From assembly GCA_018343915.1 (NCBI GenBank), contig JABRWF010000005.1, positions 1,089,001-1,153,000 of the forward strand: a stretch of 64,000 bases of DNA. Reading direction: 5' to 3'. A model generated the notes under the pieces. That model was not told where the DNA came from. It did no database searches and saw nothing but the letters and a program-made list of their open reading frames with translations. Shown here one piece after another: positions 35,830 to 47,969 of the stretch. Position 1 is the stretch's first letter. Each line of letters starts with the position of its first letter. This stretch comes from Agroathelia rolfsii. Taxonomy: Eukaryota; Basidiomycota; Agaricomycetes; Amylocorticiales; Amylocorticiaceae. Position numbers and translations under genes: made by a program.

Positions 35830-38800
35830 TCACAACTTGAAGAACACATAGACTGGCAACCATCAATTACATCCTACAGATGATACAGATGTCATGATAA
35901 TGATAATGATATGCTGTCATGATGTGGTCTGAGTCAACGGTTGTCTTGAAAGCTTTGTACGTGTGAATTGAATCCCAGTCAGTGATTGTTACATGGGTTT
36001 GTAGTACCATCGTGATCTACTACGTGGCAAATCTTACTAATGCGATCTTTGGCAGTTACTCGGGTTATTCGAAGCCATTATCTGACGCTTATGATGCCAG
36101 TGTTATAATCACAGTGTCTTCATGTGTATATGCATTATGTCTATATTCCATGACCATAATTAAGCATGTATATATAATAGCATAATTTCTATTGCCCCGT
36201 AACAAGACACGCTTAAAATACACTGATTCTATTCTTTCAGACCGGGTGAGGCATGGCTATGACGACCCCCGAATCCTCAGAAAAACCACTGCCAGACCTG
36301 CCAGCACAATGGACAATGGCTCGTGTTCCGCTAGCACCTTGGCCAGGTGCATTGAAGCCATTGCTCTTAGGCCAAGAACCAGAATCTCAGGGTCTCCTCT
36401 CTAACCCTGCGCTTGACGAGCCTAACATGAACTTTAAGCTTTCATGGCAAAAAAGGGCTAAAGACAATGTCTCTAGGATTTTGGTTTTCCTATCTAGAAG
36501 GTCAACGATCCAACTGTTTGCTGTTATTCTCCATGTTGTCCTTCTCCTCCTTCACATCAACCTCCTCATATTTTATCTAATGGGGTTGGAAAAGCGTATC
36601 ATAAGGCCAGTTTCAAACGATATAACTCGTTTCACAACAATCATAAATAGTGCTAGCCAAGTCTTTATTATTGTACGGAAGCTAGCCTATGTATCATCAA
36701 AATCAACGGTTGATAAGGTTACTAACAGACATATTCCGCATTTCTGTTATTTCTTACTCAGAAACTTTCGCTCTGGATAACTTTATCTACAAAACAAACC
36801 CTGACTGCAAGTCATGATAGTGTAAGCGCCTGGAATGGGCTGGGTGCAGCAATCATGACTCTATACAGACAGACTTCTATACCATCTACAGTGCATTCAA
36901 CCATTGTAGTCGCATATTTGGCAGGATTATCGGTCTTGCACATAACAACACCTTCATTATTTAGAATGCAAGTTGTGAATACTACAATGGGATTTGCTGG
37001 TTCAGCCTATGGTTACTCTAATCTTGGAGCTTTAGGCATGTCAAGTTTATTTCTACTTGAACTACAGTTACTAATCAGAGATTTCACAATGGCAACAAGT
37101 GTGGAGTGATGTGATGGCTGCGTTAGGATCTTACGCCCAGCTCCCTGGAGAATCTATGATGGCCGTCCGTGCTATCAATACTTGGAGTACACTAGAGGGC
37201 CTTGCATCCAACATAATTTATGCTCTAGTAGAAATCCTTGAATTTGGTGGCCCACTTGAGAACGAACCTGCCAGTTACAATGATGTTTCAGTAAATGCAA
37301 CCGTTGGAGCTCTTTCTCTGAATGTCACTTGTGGATATTTGGGAAACATAACTGCGTGATTGAAACCACTCAACACCAGAGGAGCTATCGAAAAGAAAGG
37401 CATTCCAGAGGTATTGCCAGTGGCTATTCCTCAGGACTCCTTGGACCCTGAGGACAGATATTACATTAGCTTAGACTGGAACTATGGGAATTACTCCTGT
37501 CAATTTGCCGTACTAATGCCAAGTTTGATAGTTGGTACGTTGAGTTCATGATCTCATGTAATGAGCTTTTGAATGCTGAACTCCAGTGTTAGAAGGTACC
37601 GGTGAAAGTGCCACCACAGTTCCAACCATCTATCATCTCAATCCATCCTGCGGCGACTACGTGCCGACTGCCGTGAGTAAGCTTATACATCATTCTGCCA
37701 TGGTGTTTTTGTTATAGCAAATTTGATAATCGTCTTATTTAGTCTGCTATCTTTGCTTCGGTAGTTGCTTTCCAAAGCTTTTATCCAGACGGCACACCAC
37801 CTGCCAGTGAAGCTTTGAACTCGTTGATTATCAATGGTTCCGTTATTTCTATCCCGGGCATTGAAGATAGTATATAGTGTTATGTTAATTTGGCCCGGGG
37901 TCTTGAGCCTCGTGGCAAGAATACACGGAAATAACTCATCGTTTTCAAACAGTGCTATCACAGAATCAATCATACCAAGGACCTATTGCGTTCCAACTTA
38001 GTGGATGTTCGCTAAGCTACTAGTATGAGAAATATGACGCCGTCGTTTACTCGTCTTCTGTCGGTGGAAAGCTAGAAGTAGTCATGCCAGAACAATATAT
38101 GGGATTAGCAGAGTTATTACCAGATACCTGGGGCGCTTGGAAACCTCAATTTCAGGAGTGTGACACAGTATGTGGCCAAAGGACTCCTTTATTAGAAGCT
38201 GTGAGACATCGCATCCTTATTTCTACTTACATATACTCACATTCCAATTGCTGGCACCCCTCACATAAACTCGAAATAGTGGTCACAGATATTTTCACTT
38301 TCAGGATCACCCGACTGGATCAATACTAATGATGCCACAAATATTTCTTGCAAGAGACTGAGTGCTAATACTTCAGCTTACTGCGGATTAAAAGATATGT
38401 CAATACAAGAACAGTACGCATCAATATCCTATTCAGAGAATTATACTAAGGCTCAGAAAGGTCTATCATATATTGGCTGGGTTATGTTCCTGGTGGCACG
38501 ACGACAGGCTCCAAATTGGCATTTGAACTGGCACTTGCGGATATGGTCGCTTCTTTTTACTGGTACAGTATGTTATATCCAAATACCAGACACCCCAAGA
38601 AATACAAAATTCTGACCCAATATTCGGACCAGCTATAACAGTTCTGATAAGCATGAACTCTAATCTAATAGATTCTACTCTTGCCGCAACTGCCACTGTA
38701 GTGGAAGTTAGGCCGGTATCGCAGCTTAGGGTAAGCATCTTGATCTTATGCATTTTCAAGTTTTAATTGAAGCCGGTTTAATGCTCTCTTCTACAGCTCA

Positions 38801-39375
38801 ACTCTCTTCCGGTGGGCTCTTGATGCTTTATTCCAAAGCTATTTAAACTAATAATGATTTATATGTATTATCAGGGTATTGCTGGCTTATGTACATTTTT
38901 TTTTACCAGCAATAATGGCCATCTATTTTGCCCGAAATATTTCAAGGCTAGCTGCTGTTTCTGTAGACAGCCTAGACCTACTACAGATCATCTGGCTGGT
39001 AAAACATCGTCAGAAGCTCTTCCAGGAGATTGGAGACATCCAAGTTCCGAGTACTGGTAAGCTGCGTGCCGCTGGGATGATATCTATGGTCTTGGGGGAT
39101 GGAATCAATTATAATAATGAAGAGGAGAGGGAGCATGAGAGCATCTCTACGCGGAGGTCTTGGCGGTGGAGTCAAACATCTGACTGATAGGGTCAAGGCA
39201 AAGAAAGAAAATTTCAAATGGTGAAAATATTCTTTAGGTGATCATCTGTGTCAATTGACTCAAAAATCACAGGAAACCGTAACATGACTTCATCTTCTTG
39301 GATAAATGTTTATTATTTATGTTCTTCGTGTACTCACTCCCTTAACTCATGCACAAGACAAGTCTCAGAATGATT
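35830..39375 (+). repeat. Direct duplication, unit B
   Basis: Counterpart of 30400-33850, described there. Its 3' flank reaches almost to the end of the peroxiredoxin gene and is also the source-like sequence for the inverted fragment at 34850-35430. Confidence 0.75.
36253..39187 (+). pseudogene. Broken copy B of the multi-pass membrane-protein family
   Basis: Better preserved than copy A. Exon 1 (36253 to about 36672) encodes a 60-residue Pro/Ser-rich head, a basic stretch and a helix at QLFAVILHVVLLLLHINLL, ending SQVFII. After a GT..AG intron, exon 2 (from about 36765) continues KLSLWITLSTKQTLTASHD and AAIMTLYRQ. Later exons give WSDVMAALGSYAQLPGESMM, LSLNVTCGYLGNITA, TIYHLNPSCGDYVPTA and GPIAFQLSGCSLSY. 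The last exon gives DSLDLLQIIWLVK and LRAAGM. Two in-frame stops break it: TGA at about 37357 where copy A has TCA, and TAG near 38020 inside a 6-base insertion relative to copy A. Family function is unknown; the helices suggest an integral membrane protein with an N-glycosylated loop. Confidence 0.72.
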
Positions 39376-39513
39376 CAAGCTAATTTAAGGCACAAAAAGG
39401 AATTCCGGATATATATAAAATGGCTATCATTCGCGATATATTTACATGTGTAGTTGTATACGCTTAATACATTCCCATGAATTTTTTCATAATTTGGGAG
39501 ACTCAAGAGATAG

Positions 39514-40449
39514 TCACAGGGCCGCGAGAACAGCATCAGCACCAGAGACAGTGACACCACGCTCAGGCTCAAGCTATAAGTCGTTTGCATTCAGCCTCAG
39601 CCCCCACAAACAGTAATGAATGAGGGGGGGGGGAATGAAATTACTTACCCCGATGTAAGTGATCTTGAGATCATCAAGGACAAGAGCATAACGAGCGGTG
39701 CGCGTGCCGAAGCCTACGCCGCTGAGGTCGACAGAGAGACCGAGTTTGGCGGACCATTCTGCATTAGTATCCGAGAGGGTGAGGATCTGTCAAGCGCAGA
39801 TGGAATGTGATCATGTTAGTTATCAAGCCACGCGATAGTGTTGACGGAGAGATAAAGTTTTCGTTGTATACCTTGTCCTGGAGCTTCTCGAATCGGCCCC
39901 ATCCGCTCATGACGAACGGGTCGTTGGCGGCCACAACGGCGATCACGTCAACACCCTTCTTCTTGAACTCTTCGTATTTCTCTATGTAAGGAGGGAGGTG
40001 GTTGACATGGCAGGTGGGCTATGCGGATGATATACATATAGATTATGCATGTTGGTACTTTGTCAGATAAGATAGATAGATCAGCAGTATGTTGCTTACA
40101 GTGAATGCGCCGGGGACGGAGAAGAGGACGACCTTCTTTCCCTTCCATTCTTGCTCGATATCAAGCTTGGTGGCTGAGGTTTCAAGTGATGGTGGTGTGG
40201 AAGGGAGAGGGAAAAAAAAAAGGTGCATATACTCAGAGATCGGTGGTTGAACGTATTGAAGATCAGATCACTTACGGACACCGCACGCAGCCTACAAACA
40301 TGACAATGTGCATTCAGAAATCGGTCTATTACGATTTCAATAGATTCTGAGGCTCAACTACGTACGTGGTTGTCAAGCTCTGGGCTGTAGGGAATGTACC
40401 CAAAGGACGTGGGAGGAACGGTGTCGCTGACTTTGACAGTGGGAGCCAT
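39514..40449 (-). CDS. Peroxiredoxin, Prx5/type II (AhpE-like thioredoxin fold)
   Basis: Six exons on the minus strand: 40449-40366, 40291-40276, 40173-40100, 40018-39872, 39786-39649 and 39573-39514, giving 172 residues, the normal family size. The peroxidatic Cys is C61 in GAFTPTCHVNHLP, with T58 completing the TxxC motif. The surrounding WKGKKVVLFSVPGAFT and GVDVIAVVAANDPFVMSGW are diagnostic. The enzyme reduces hydrogen peroxide and alkyl hydroperoxides with thiols. The second exon is only 16 bases, yet joining it restores ACGVPTKLDIEQEW. There is no targeting presequence, and the C-terminus (AAL) is not a good PTS1, so it is probably cytosolic. It converges with the end of duplication unit B. 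Confidence 0.93.
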
Positions 40450-40529
40450 GGTTGTTGTTGATGTTCAAATAATTGAAGAAAGAGATATGCACGGTGAACG
40501 GGTAAGCTTCGGGCATCCGGGACTTTGCC

Positions 40530-40537
40530 CTTTTATA
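40530..40537 (-). promoter_or_regulatory. TATA box of the peroxiredoxin gene
   Basis: Read on the minus strand, TATAAAAG lies about 80 bases upstream of the start codon. Confidence 0.55.
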
Positions 40538-40860
40538 CTGGTGCAAAACAGATCCCCCTTCAGATTTCTTTCCTGATCAATCTCTGTTATTCTTTGGAGA
40601 ATTACTGATCATGATGACAAATTGCGCAAAGGACACATAGCCGATCATAGATAAGGACTTTTTTCGTTAATCAGCGGTGATCATGCGACATCATTATATA
40701 CCCATTGACAAAGCCTGCATTAAGCATCGTTAAGTACGAATCACACCGCACTGAACGGAAATTGTTAAATGCAATCTGTCGTATAAGTGCAATGACATCA
40801 TACATATGATGATAAAGATTATAAGAATGAAATGATGAAACAATATCATGACAAATAATG

Positions 40861-42085
40861 CTATGCAATAGTACATCCCTCTGCATCGCCATCGAGTCCG
40901 AGTCCTGGAGGAAGAGGGCCCATGAGTTCCGAGGGAGGTGCTCCAAAGGATTGCATCTATGAGTCAACAACGTGAGATGGGACGACTGGAAGTGCCAGTA
41001 TATGAGCAAAAAAGATGTTACCTGGTTCATTAGCTCAACAACCTTTTCTTTGGTCGCTTCGTTGGAGTCATCGTATTCAGGCTCATCGAACACGGTAACG
41101 ATTTGGCGAGCACGATCCAGTTGAGACTCATATCGTGATTTGTCTTCCGGTGATAGTTTGGAAGCGTTGTCTTGGATATACGAAGGGAACTACCACAAAA
41201 GCAGGCGTGTGAGTTCTACAAGGAATACGACTCGGAAATGATGAACTGAACCAACCTTGTCAACCAACTCTTTTAAGGGTTCGTAGAGGATATCTTTGCT
41301 CATCAGTGTGCCCATCATGTTTTCCAGCATGCCCTCAAAGTCATCACCATCCTCGCCACCCAGATCTTGCAGCTGCTTGAGCATCTGTTCCAGAGAATCC
41401 ATGTCACCTCCCTCAGAAGAGGTGCCAGGATTAAGTCCACGCTCGCCTTCACTGAGTTTCTCCCTTGTCGAACGTAGGATGCTCTCGAAATCTTTTGCAC
41501 CTCCCGCCGGCGCCGCTGTTGCCGCCGACGTAGATGTAGATGCCAATGGTTGTTGCAATCCTGACGCTTTGTCCAGTACAGGTATGCCCAGATCAGAGGA
41601 ACCTTGCATATCATTCATGCCTGCTACGAGCATAGCCTCCCAGGCGGCTTTGAACTTCTCGCGCTCTTGACGCTGCTCCTCTGTTTCATTCTCGGGCGCA
41701 ACGGCTGCAGCAGCGCCAGAGCCATCTGCAGGCCCACCTAGCTCGGACATAAGGGCCTCCATGCCCCGCGCGAGCTCTGCAGCGAAATCGGCATCAAAGT
41801 CTAGCTCACTCCTTGGTTGTGATTTCGGTGCAACTGGTGCTGGGCGAGTGTCTTTTGATGCGGTGGCACCTGTAGAAGATATAGATGCTAATGCTGGTGC
41901 TGTCGCTGTCGGAGCCGCTGCTGGCTGGGGCGGTTGCTGCTTCTTGGCAGAAAACTGGTCGATAACGTCTGAGAGACGATGAGTGGCTGGGACGAGATCG
42001 GACAGGGAGAGTTTGCGTGCTGTTCACCATCGAGATCGTCGAGGTCATCATCATCCTCGACACGGGCCTTGTGTGATGAACTCAT
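40861..42085 (-). CDS. PEX19: Peroxisomal biogenesis factor 19 (PEX19)
   Basis: Four exons: 42085-42028, 41968-41256, 41189-41022 and 40956-40861, giving 344 residues. The acidic N-terminus (EDDDDLDDLD) followed by VIDQFS is typical of the Pex3-binding region. The middle is acidic and Ala-rich. The C-terminal cargo-binding domain contains MGTLMSKDILYEPLKELVDK and FPSYIQDN, which identify the family. The protein ends CTIA, a CaaX-like farnesylation box. PEX19 binds newly made peroxisomal membrane proteins in the cytosol and delivers them to PEX3. The start is the first ATG, 783 bases from the divergent Zn2Cys6 gene. The second intron uses a GTTGGT donor. Confidence 0.95.
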
Positions 42086-42867
42086 TATTTGTGTATGGGG
42101 CAATTAACTTGTGATGGTTGTGATTCAACTGGTGAACAGGGAAAGTGGGGATCGTATGACTCGCCGCGTGACCGGCTAAGCCCGTTGGGGCTTTGCCGGT
42201 TCATGAACATGAAATTCGGTAATGGAAAGAATCAGTGTCCTTCTTTTTCAACAATAATCACTTGCATAGACCTAGGCATCTTTGTGTACATGTAGATAGT
42301 AATCTATTTCTATTTGCTTGCTATGATTGGGACGATGACCACAGCTTTTTGAGATGGACTACGATTAGGAACGGATTGTCGGACCTCTGCTACCGAGCCA
42401 ATCATATTCGTTGCCAGTCTATCTATGTGAAACAATTTTTTGCATGATATTCTGTACCTTAAAAGATGAAGAGTAAAAGCTCGTCATTCTATGAGGTGTG
42501 GTGGTAATAACAAGAGTCTCAAGTAAATTCCACATCAGTAGCATCTTCAACCACTAATACAAAGCATTACATTTACCAAGTACAAAAGGGGATACAAACA
42601 TTGGCAACCTATGACGACGGCTATATTCGAGCAACGAATAGCGATGGCGGACGGCCCCGGGTTGGAATTCGAGACGGGCTTCCTTTGGAGGCATTCCGTC
42701 TCACCATTTCCTCTTGACTCGGAACTATCATCTGCCTCTTATTCTCACGTCTCCGTGCTACATACACTCCCCCACATCTGCAGCTGGGATTACTCATCCG
42801 TCTGGGATATATTCAACGATACCTGCATTCCATCAATCCTATTACTAACTTCCTGAACACATGAAAC
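42086..42867. promoter_or_regulatory. Divergent promoter region, PEX19 / Zn2Cys6 factor
   Basis: 782 bases between two divergent start codons. No recognisable gene lies within. I see no clear TATA box or a CGG-spaced Zn2Cys6 binding repeat that I would call. Confidence 0.5.
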
Positions 42868-45800
42868 ATGCCATCCAATACCGACGCAGCAGCTGAAGCA
42901 GCTTTGCTCAAGGAGCGCCGCTTCAAGCTCAGCAGGCAAGTCTGATTTCATGCAAGAATCACATTCCAAACAATCAATCTAACTCGTATTCCAGAGCATG
43001 TGATCGGTGTCGTAGGCGAAGGATAAAGTGTGACGAAGGCCACCCATGCCAGGCATGCTTGACGGCCAGTTCTCCTTGTACTTTTGAGGAGGCAGGCAAG
43101 CGCACAAGTTCACACAAATCAAAGTAGATCATTTTGTCACACGAGTTGGTACCAGACTGACTGCGACTGCTCTTAGACGCACTACGACTCTCGAAGATCG
43201 ACTGCATCACCTCGAGACGCTGATCAATGCTATACCTCCCGCCGTCTTTGCAGCAAACGGAATCGATCCTGGAATCGCCTCCTCTTCCAGCAAGGGGCCC
43301 AGCACATACCCACCACAGGCAATACTGCCTCCTGCACAGCCCTACCGTCTCACCAACCCCTCGACACACTTTGGCATCACTCCACAAATTGCTACTCACC
43401 AAAGCCCTGGTTCAACCCTCCAAGATCTTATGAGCCCCCACAATTTTGGACGACAAAACATAGACGCTGTTCTTGCTGAACGGACAAGTCGTGTATCTCT
43501 CTCTGCGTCTTACCTCTACTTTGATGAAGAAGGGGTTACTCGCTGGCAGGGTGAAACATCAGGACTTCCTCTCCTAGATCGGCTTGTCGAAAAGCAGACA
43601 GACTCACTCGCTTCTGCTCCTGCACCTCCACCAACGTTAACTTCAACAACTGAACCTATACACCAAGAACGCTATGGCACACCTGATCCAGCCTGGTTCC
43701 CAGATCGCACACCCCGCAAAAAGGACGTCAACCCTGAGATACTCTGGCGGCTGATCACCTCCTATATTGCTCCTGACCTCATGGATAGGCAAGCTGATGG
43801 CTGAGCTTTTTCTCCCATGTTCAACTCTCACTGTGGTTTAGTCTCGTACAATGCTATTTATCCACCTCCTATTACATCCTCCCGTTCTTGCACGTACCAA
43901 CGTTCCTATCTGTAAGCCCTTTTTTTTTTGCTTCGGACACCTTCCTGTGCCTTTTGTGACCGATGTCTTCTCGCGAAGGACTACGGAAACCCTGTGAAAT
44001 GGGGCGAGCCCGGGTTTGGCGCCTTCATCGTCGCCATATGCTGCCTCGCTTCGCGGCATATGGACGATGTACGCGTGAGGGCCGATCCTAGCAATGGCAT
44101 TTCTGCCGGCACACAGTGGTTCGAGCTCTTCAATCGCCTCCGCACGTTGCCCCTTGCCGATCGACCAACCCTGTACCATATCCAGGCCGACCTCATTGCT
44201 GCGGTATATGCTGTAGGGCTCGGCAAGCTCTCACCAGCAGCAGCGTTGCTCTCCGAGGCTGTTACAGTCTGCATTGATGCCGGGTTGCACCGTTCGGCGG
44301 CGCATTATCACGACGTCTTTGTAGGTGCTAATTCACTGTTCAGAAGTCAAGTCGAATTTTGTCTCCTATTGACGATACCTCTTGAATTAGGACCCAGTAG
44401 AGGACGAAGTGCGTACGCGCACCTTCTGGTGCGTTTACCTATGGGATAAGCAGCTTGCGGCACACTTTGGCCGGCCAGCCATGATCCGTCTGCGCGACTG
44501 CGACCTGCGCGAGCCGGCCCTGGTCGATGATGACTACATCACACGCACAGGCCGCGGTGCCCAGCCATCAGCGATCCCCTGCCGCCTCGGCGCGTTCGTG
44601 TCGAGCATCCGCATGGCGACCGTGCTCGAGTCCGTCGTCGATCTCCCGCCGGAACGCGACCTGAGCCTGGACGAGAACCCGTTCCTGGCGCGTGCCGCGA
44701 ACCTGCATGCGCACAGTAGTATCAATGGTAACGACCATTTGCGCGAGGAAGAGGCGTTGTTGGATGATATTCATCATGCTATTCCGTCGCATTGGGCGCA
44801 TACACCCGACACGCTCGGCAGTGGTGACGTTATCCGCGTCACGCAGGCGGAGAGGTTGCATTGTTTTGAGCACCTCGTGCGTATGATGATCTGGCGCAAT
44901 CGGTTCGCGGCCAGGGTTGCTGAGCGTGCGGAGGATGCGGTGGATGTGGGCGAGAAGGAGGCGGAGGCGATGATGGCGGCGCAGAAGTGTGCGCTGGAGA
45001 TCATTGGAACGTATGTGAATATTGCGGCCAAGGGACTTATGACATATTGTATGTTTTGCTTTTCTTTTCGCCCTTGGCCTCTCGTTCCCCCTACCCCTAC
45101 CCCTTCCCTCCCCACTGCACATCTTTTAGCCGTTTGGGGATCTAAAAGCTGACTCTTGTTTTCCGTTTTCTTTTCCTTTCTGTTTCTGATGATGGCGCTC
45201 GACGATGGTGCTTCTAGACGGCGTCCATGTCATTCATCAATTAACACAGTCGGGCAGGACCCTGATGGCTGTCCTGTTGAATTGCAAGACGGCATCGCTG
45301 CGTCCGCTGATCCAGCCATCGCTCGATGCGCTCCATTCTTGCGTCGGGCTTCTAAAGCGTTTTAGTAATCGCTACGTCTGCGGACTGCGTTCTGGTGATC
45401 TGCTAGAGGAGTTTTGCCGCAGTGAGTTTTTTTTTCTTCTCGTTGTTTTCTTAGTCTGGGTTCCAATAATAGACGGATGGCTGATCATGATCATCGCCCT
45501 TGTCGATTGTTCTTCCCTTGATTAAAATAAAACCAAAAAAAGTCACGGAGATACCACTACGGCCATCCGCTGGGACGCCTGATGATGCCATGCTGAAATC
45601 GACACGACCGCCTTGGATCAGACCGCTGCGGCGCAAGACACCAGCCTCGGCCAGACGGTCGTCTAGTCAAGGCGGGAGCAGTAGCCATACCGCTAGCCCT
45701 GAAGATTCGTCGTCACCGCAGTACAACGGGAATGCACCTACGCCTGCTGCTGACGGTTCTTCCGCTACTACTGCAGCTGCATTTAATGCTCATTCTGATG

Positions 45801-46141
45801 GTACGACTCCGGCGCCTGCCGGTGCATCACTTAATAATCAAAATGGTATACCTACGGCGAACATGAACGGTAGTGGCACCGGCCAGGACGGTTTTGCGCT
45901 CAATCAAGAGTTTTATGTTTCCCCCGAGGACATGATCCAGTTCTTTGGTGATGCCTCGACGGATGTGGGCAATGTCACGGCGTGGTTGAGTAACAGTGTT
46001 GATATGATGGGGTTGCCGGACCAGCAGCAACAGCAGCCACAACCACACCAACAGCGACCGCAATCACAATCGCGGCTACAGCCTTTGTTCAAGGAAGAAC
46101 AGTCGATGCAGGGTGTGCTGAGTCCCATTAGCTTGACATAA
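42868..46141 (+). CDS. Zn2Cys6 transcription factor with fungal-specific regulatory domain
   Basis: Eight exons: 42868-42935, 42995-43123, 43156-43788, 43842-43911, 43979-44320, 44391-45048, 45218-45421 and 45543-46141, giving 900 residues. The zinc cluster is complete: C25-x2-C28-x6-C35-x5-C41-x2-C44-x6-C51 in [15 protein letters not shown]. It is followed by a short coiled linker [13 protein letters not shown]. The middle-homology (Fungal_trans) domain spans about 250-560, with [36 protein letters not shown] and [14 protein letters not shown]. The C-terminal 200 residues are Ser/Ala/Asn-rich and Gln-rich, likely an activation region. It acts in the nucleus; its targets are unknown. Two introns have GC donors (42936-42994 and 43789-43841). 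The third-exon join (32-base intron) is the weakest part of the model. Confidence 0.87.
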
Positions 46142-46658
46142 TCTTTCAATCGGAAATACAAGACCTTTTTTTGTTCTTGCATTGGTTTGTTTCTTTTCTT
46201 TTCTTTTTTCAAAATATCCTCCTATTTTGTTTTTTGATTGTCTTTTTTTCTTCCCTTCTAATCTTGTCGCTTCTTGTTGTCTTGCGAGTATGCATTTCAT
46301 GCTCGTTCTCGTGCGCAATCTCTTTTTTTTCTGATTCGGTCGAACCATCATCTGTCTCTGGTTCGTTTATCTAATTATCTATCCCATCGAACATCTTGAA
46401 CTGCCTTTTTTATATCTTGCTAAGTGATCGTAATCTACACTTCTGGATTTTTTGCTTTTCTTTTCTATTTGAATATTTCAAAGTTTGTATCATACGCTAA
46501 GACACGATGATTAAATGAAATATGTTAATGTGGGTAAACGAGATTGTGCGGATTAAATATACAACAGAAAATCTTTTAAAGAGGGTGTCATGGCATTTAA
46601 ATAGAGACTTGGTCTATCATTGATCATCGGCGGCATATTTGGTATCATGCTTGATATA
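46142..46658. other. 3' flank of the Zn2Cys6 gene
   Basis: T-rich sequence, probably the 3' untranslated region and terminator area. No gene is seen. Confidence 0.6.
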
Positions 46659-47323
46659 ACTGTGCTTTTCAAAAGTGTCCGTAGTCGCTTTTTTGCGTAT
46701 CTCAGTCACTTCCACACCGTTTCTCTTCAAAAAAAAAAAAATTGAGTTAGACCTTTTACATATTCTTTATAAGCCTGTACAATGAAATTTTGAAAATATT
46801 CAATAGTGTGTGTAACAGGAAAAGTCGGATATGTGCTCCGAAACAGCTTTATGAGATCAATTTTTCTTAATGTTAGTAAAAATTTATTTCTGCCATAAAA
46901 TAGATACTCTAGGGAGTGCTTAAAAAATAAAAAATAAAATCTCTAGACGTTGTGGAAAATCGGCAAGTTGGTGGTTTTTGGTATATTTTCGAAAAATGAG
47001 GAGAAAAGCCAATAAAATCACCAACTTGCCGATTTTCCACGACGTCTAGAGATTTTTTTTATTTTTCAAGCACTCCCTAGAGTATCTGTTTATGGCAGAA
47101 ATAAATTTTCATTGAGAAAAATTGATCTCATAGAGCTGTTTCGGAGCATATATCCAACTTTTCCTGTCTCACACTCCATATTGGATATTTTTAAAATTTA
47201 ACTGTACAGGCTTATAAATAACATGTAAAAGGTCTGATTCAAATTTTTATTTGAAGAGAAACGGTGTAGAAGTAACTGAGATACGCAAAAGAGCGACTAC
47301 GGATACTTTTGAGAAGCACGAGT
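46659..47323. mobile_element. Foldback (MITE-like) element 2, 665 bp
   Basis: Nearly perfect long inverted repeat. The left arm is about 46659-46975 and the right arm about 47019-47323, with a loop of some 43 bases. Termini read ACTGTGCTTTTCAAAAGT on the left and, inverted, ACTCGTGCTTCTCAAAAGT on the right. The subterminal CACTTCCACACCGTTTC is shared with the element at 34121, as are nearby ATTTTTATTTGAAG and AGACCTTT-like blocks, so the two belong to one superfamily. There is no transposase. Its right end abuts or enters the reading frame of the neighbouring Asn-rich gene. Confidence 0.87.
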
Positions 47324-47880
47324 AGTTACCCATCGAGTTGTTGCTAGATGGTTAATTAAAGTTGATGCTGTTTCTCGACCTGTAAGAATCGTTGTATTTA
47401 CTGTTTCATGGATCTGAAGGATCTCCGAGTCGTTATTCAAGCCACACAAGTCGTTGCTTAACCTGCAGGAGTCATTATTCCTCAATCTATAGTTTGAGCC
47501 GTTGTTAGCGCCATACAAGTCATCATTATCCGACCCATAGCTGCTACCTGAGTCATAGTCAGTTTCAGTATTTGAGCTAAAAGCCAAATTACTATTGTTC
47601 AAGCCGTAGTTATCCATACTCCAGCATTCATAGCTGTTCTTACCGCCATATCTGTGACTGCTGCCGGACTCATAGATATTGTTGTTGCCGGATCCATGCA
47701 AATCGTCTCCGCCGCAGTGGTTTTATCGTTAAAATTGCCGCCATAACCGCTAATGGACTGGCTGTGGTAGCTGACATTCCAATCAATATCTCTGTCGTTC
47801 TGGTTTTGGGAGCCATAGGAATTATTTCTGCTTCCGAAGTCGGAGTCCTGGTTATTATAGTAATTGTTATTGTAGGACAT
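47297..47880 (-). pseudogene. Asn/Gly/Ser/Tyr-rich low-complexity protein, frameshifted, 3' end replaced by foldback element
   Basis: From the ATG at 47880 the frame reads MSYNNNYYNNQDSDFGSRNN and continues with Asn, Gly, Ser and Tyr repeats to about 47724. The same composition then resumes in another frame: GGDDLHGSGNNNIYESGSS, YGSDNDDLYG and similar to about 47390. A missing base in the A-run at 47721-47724 (minus strand) would explain the switch; no intron fits. The last 15-20 codons and the stop at 47297 run into the foldback element ending at 47323. Small disordered proteins of this composition are common in Agaricomycetes and often stress-linked; function is not established. It could also be a live gene with a sequencing error. 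Confidence 0.55.
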
Positions 47881-47961
47881 GATAATGTCAGACAATGAGG
47901 GTAGACGTAGGTATGCAGGAGGGGTGATGATAACAGCCGTCAGGAGGCTCGCAAATGATGT

Positions 47962-47969
47962 CTTATATA
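47962..47969 (-). promoter_or_regulatory. TATA box of the Asn-rich gene
   Basis: Read on the minus strand, TATATAAG lies about 80 bases upstream of the ATG at 47880. A good promoter here suggests the gene was recently active. Confidence 0.5.

Noticed and set aside
44568..45122. 184-codon minus-strand frame
   Set aside because: Antisense to the regulatory-domain exon of the Zn2Cys6 factor, which has clear family motifs.
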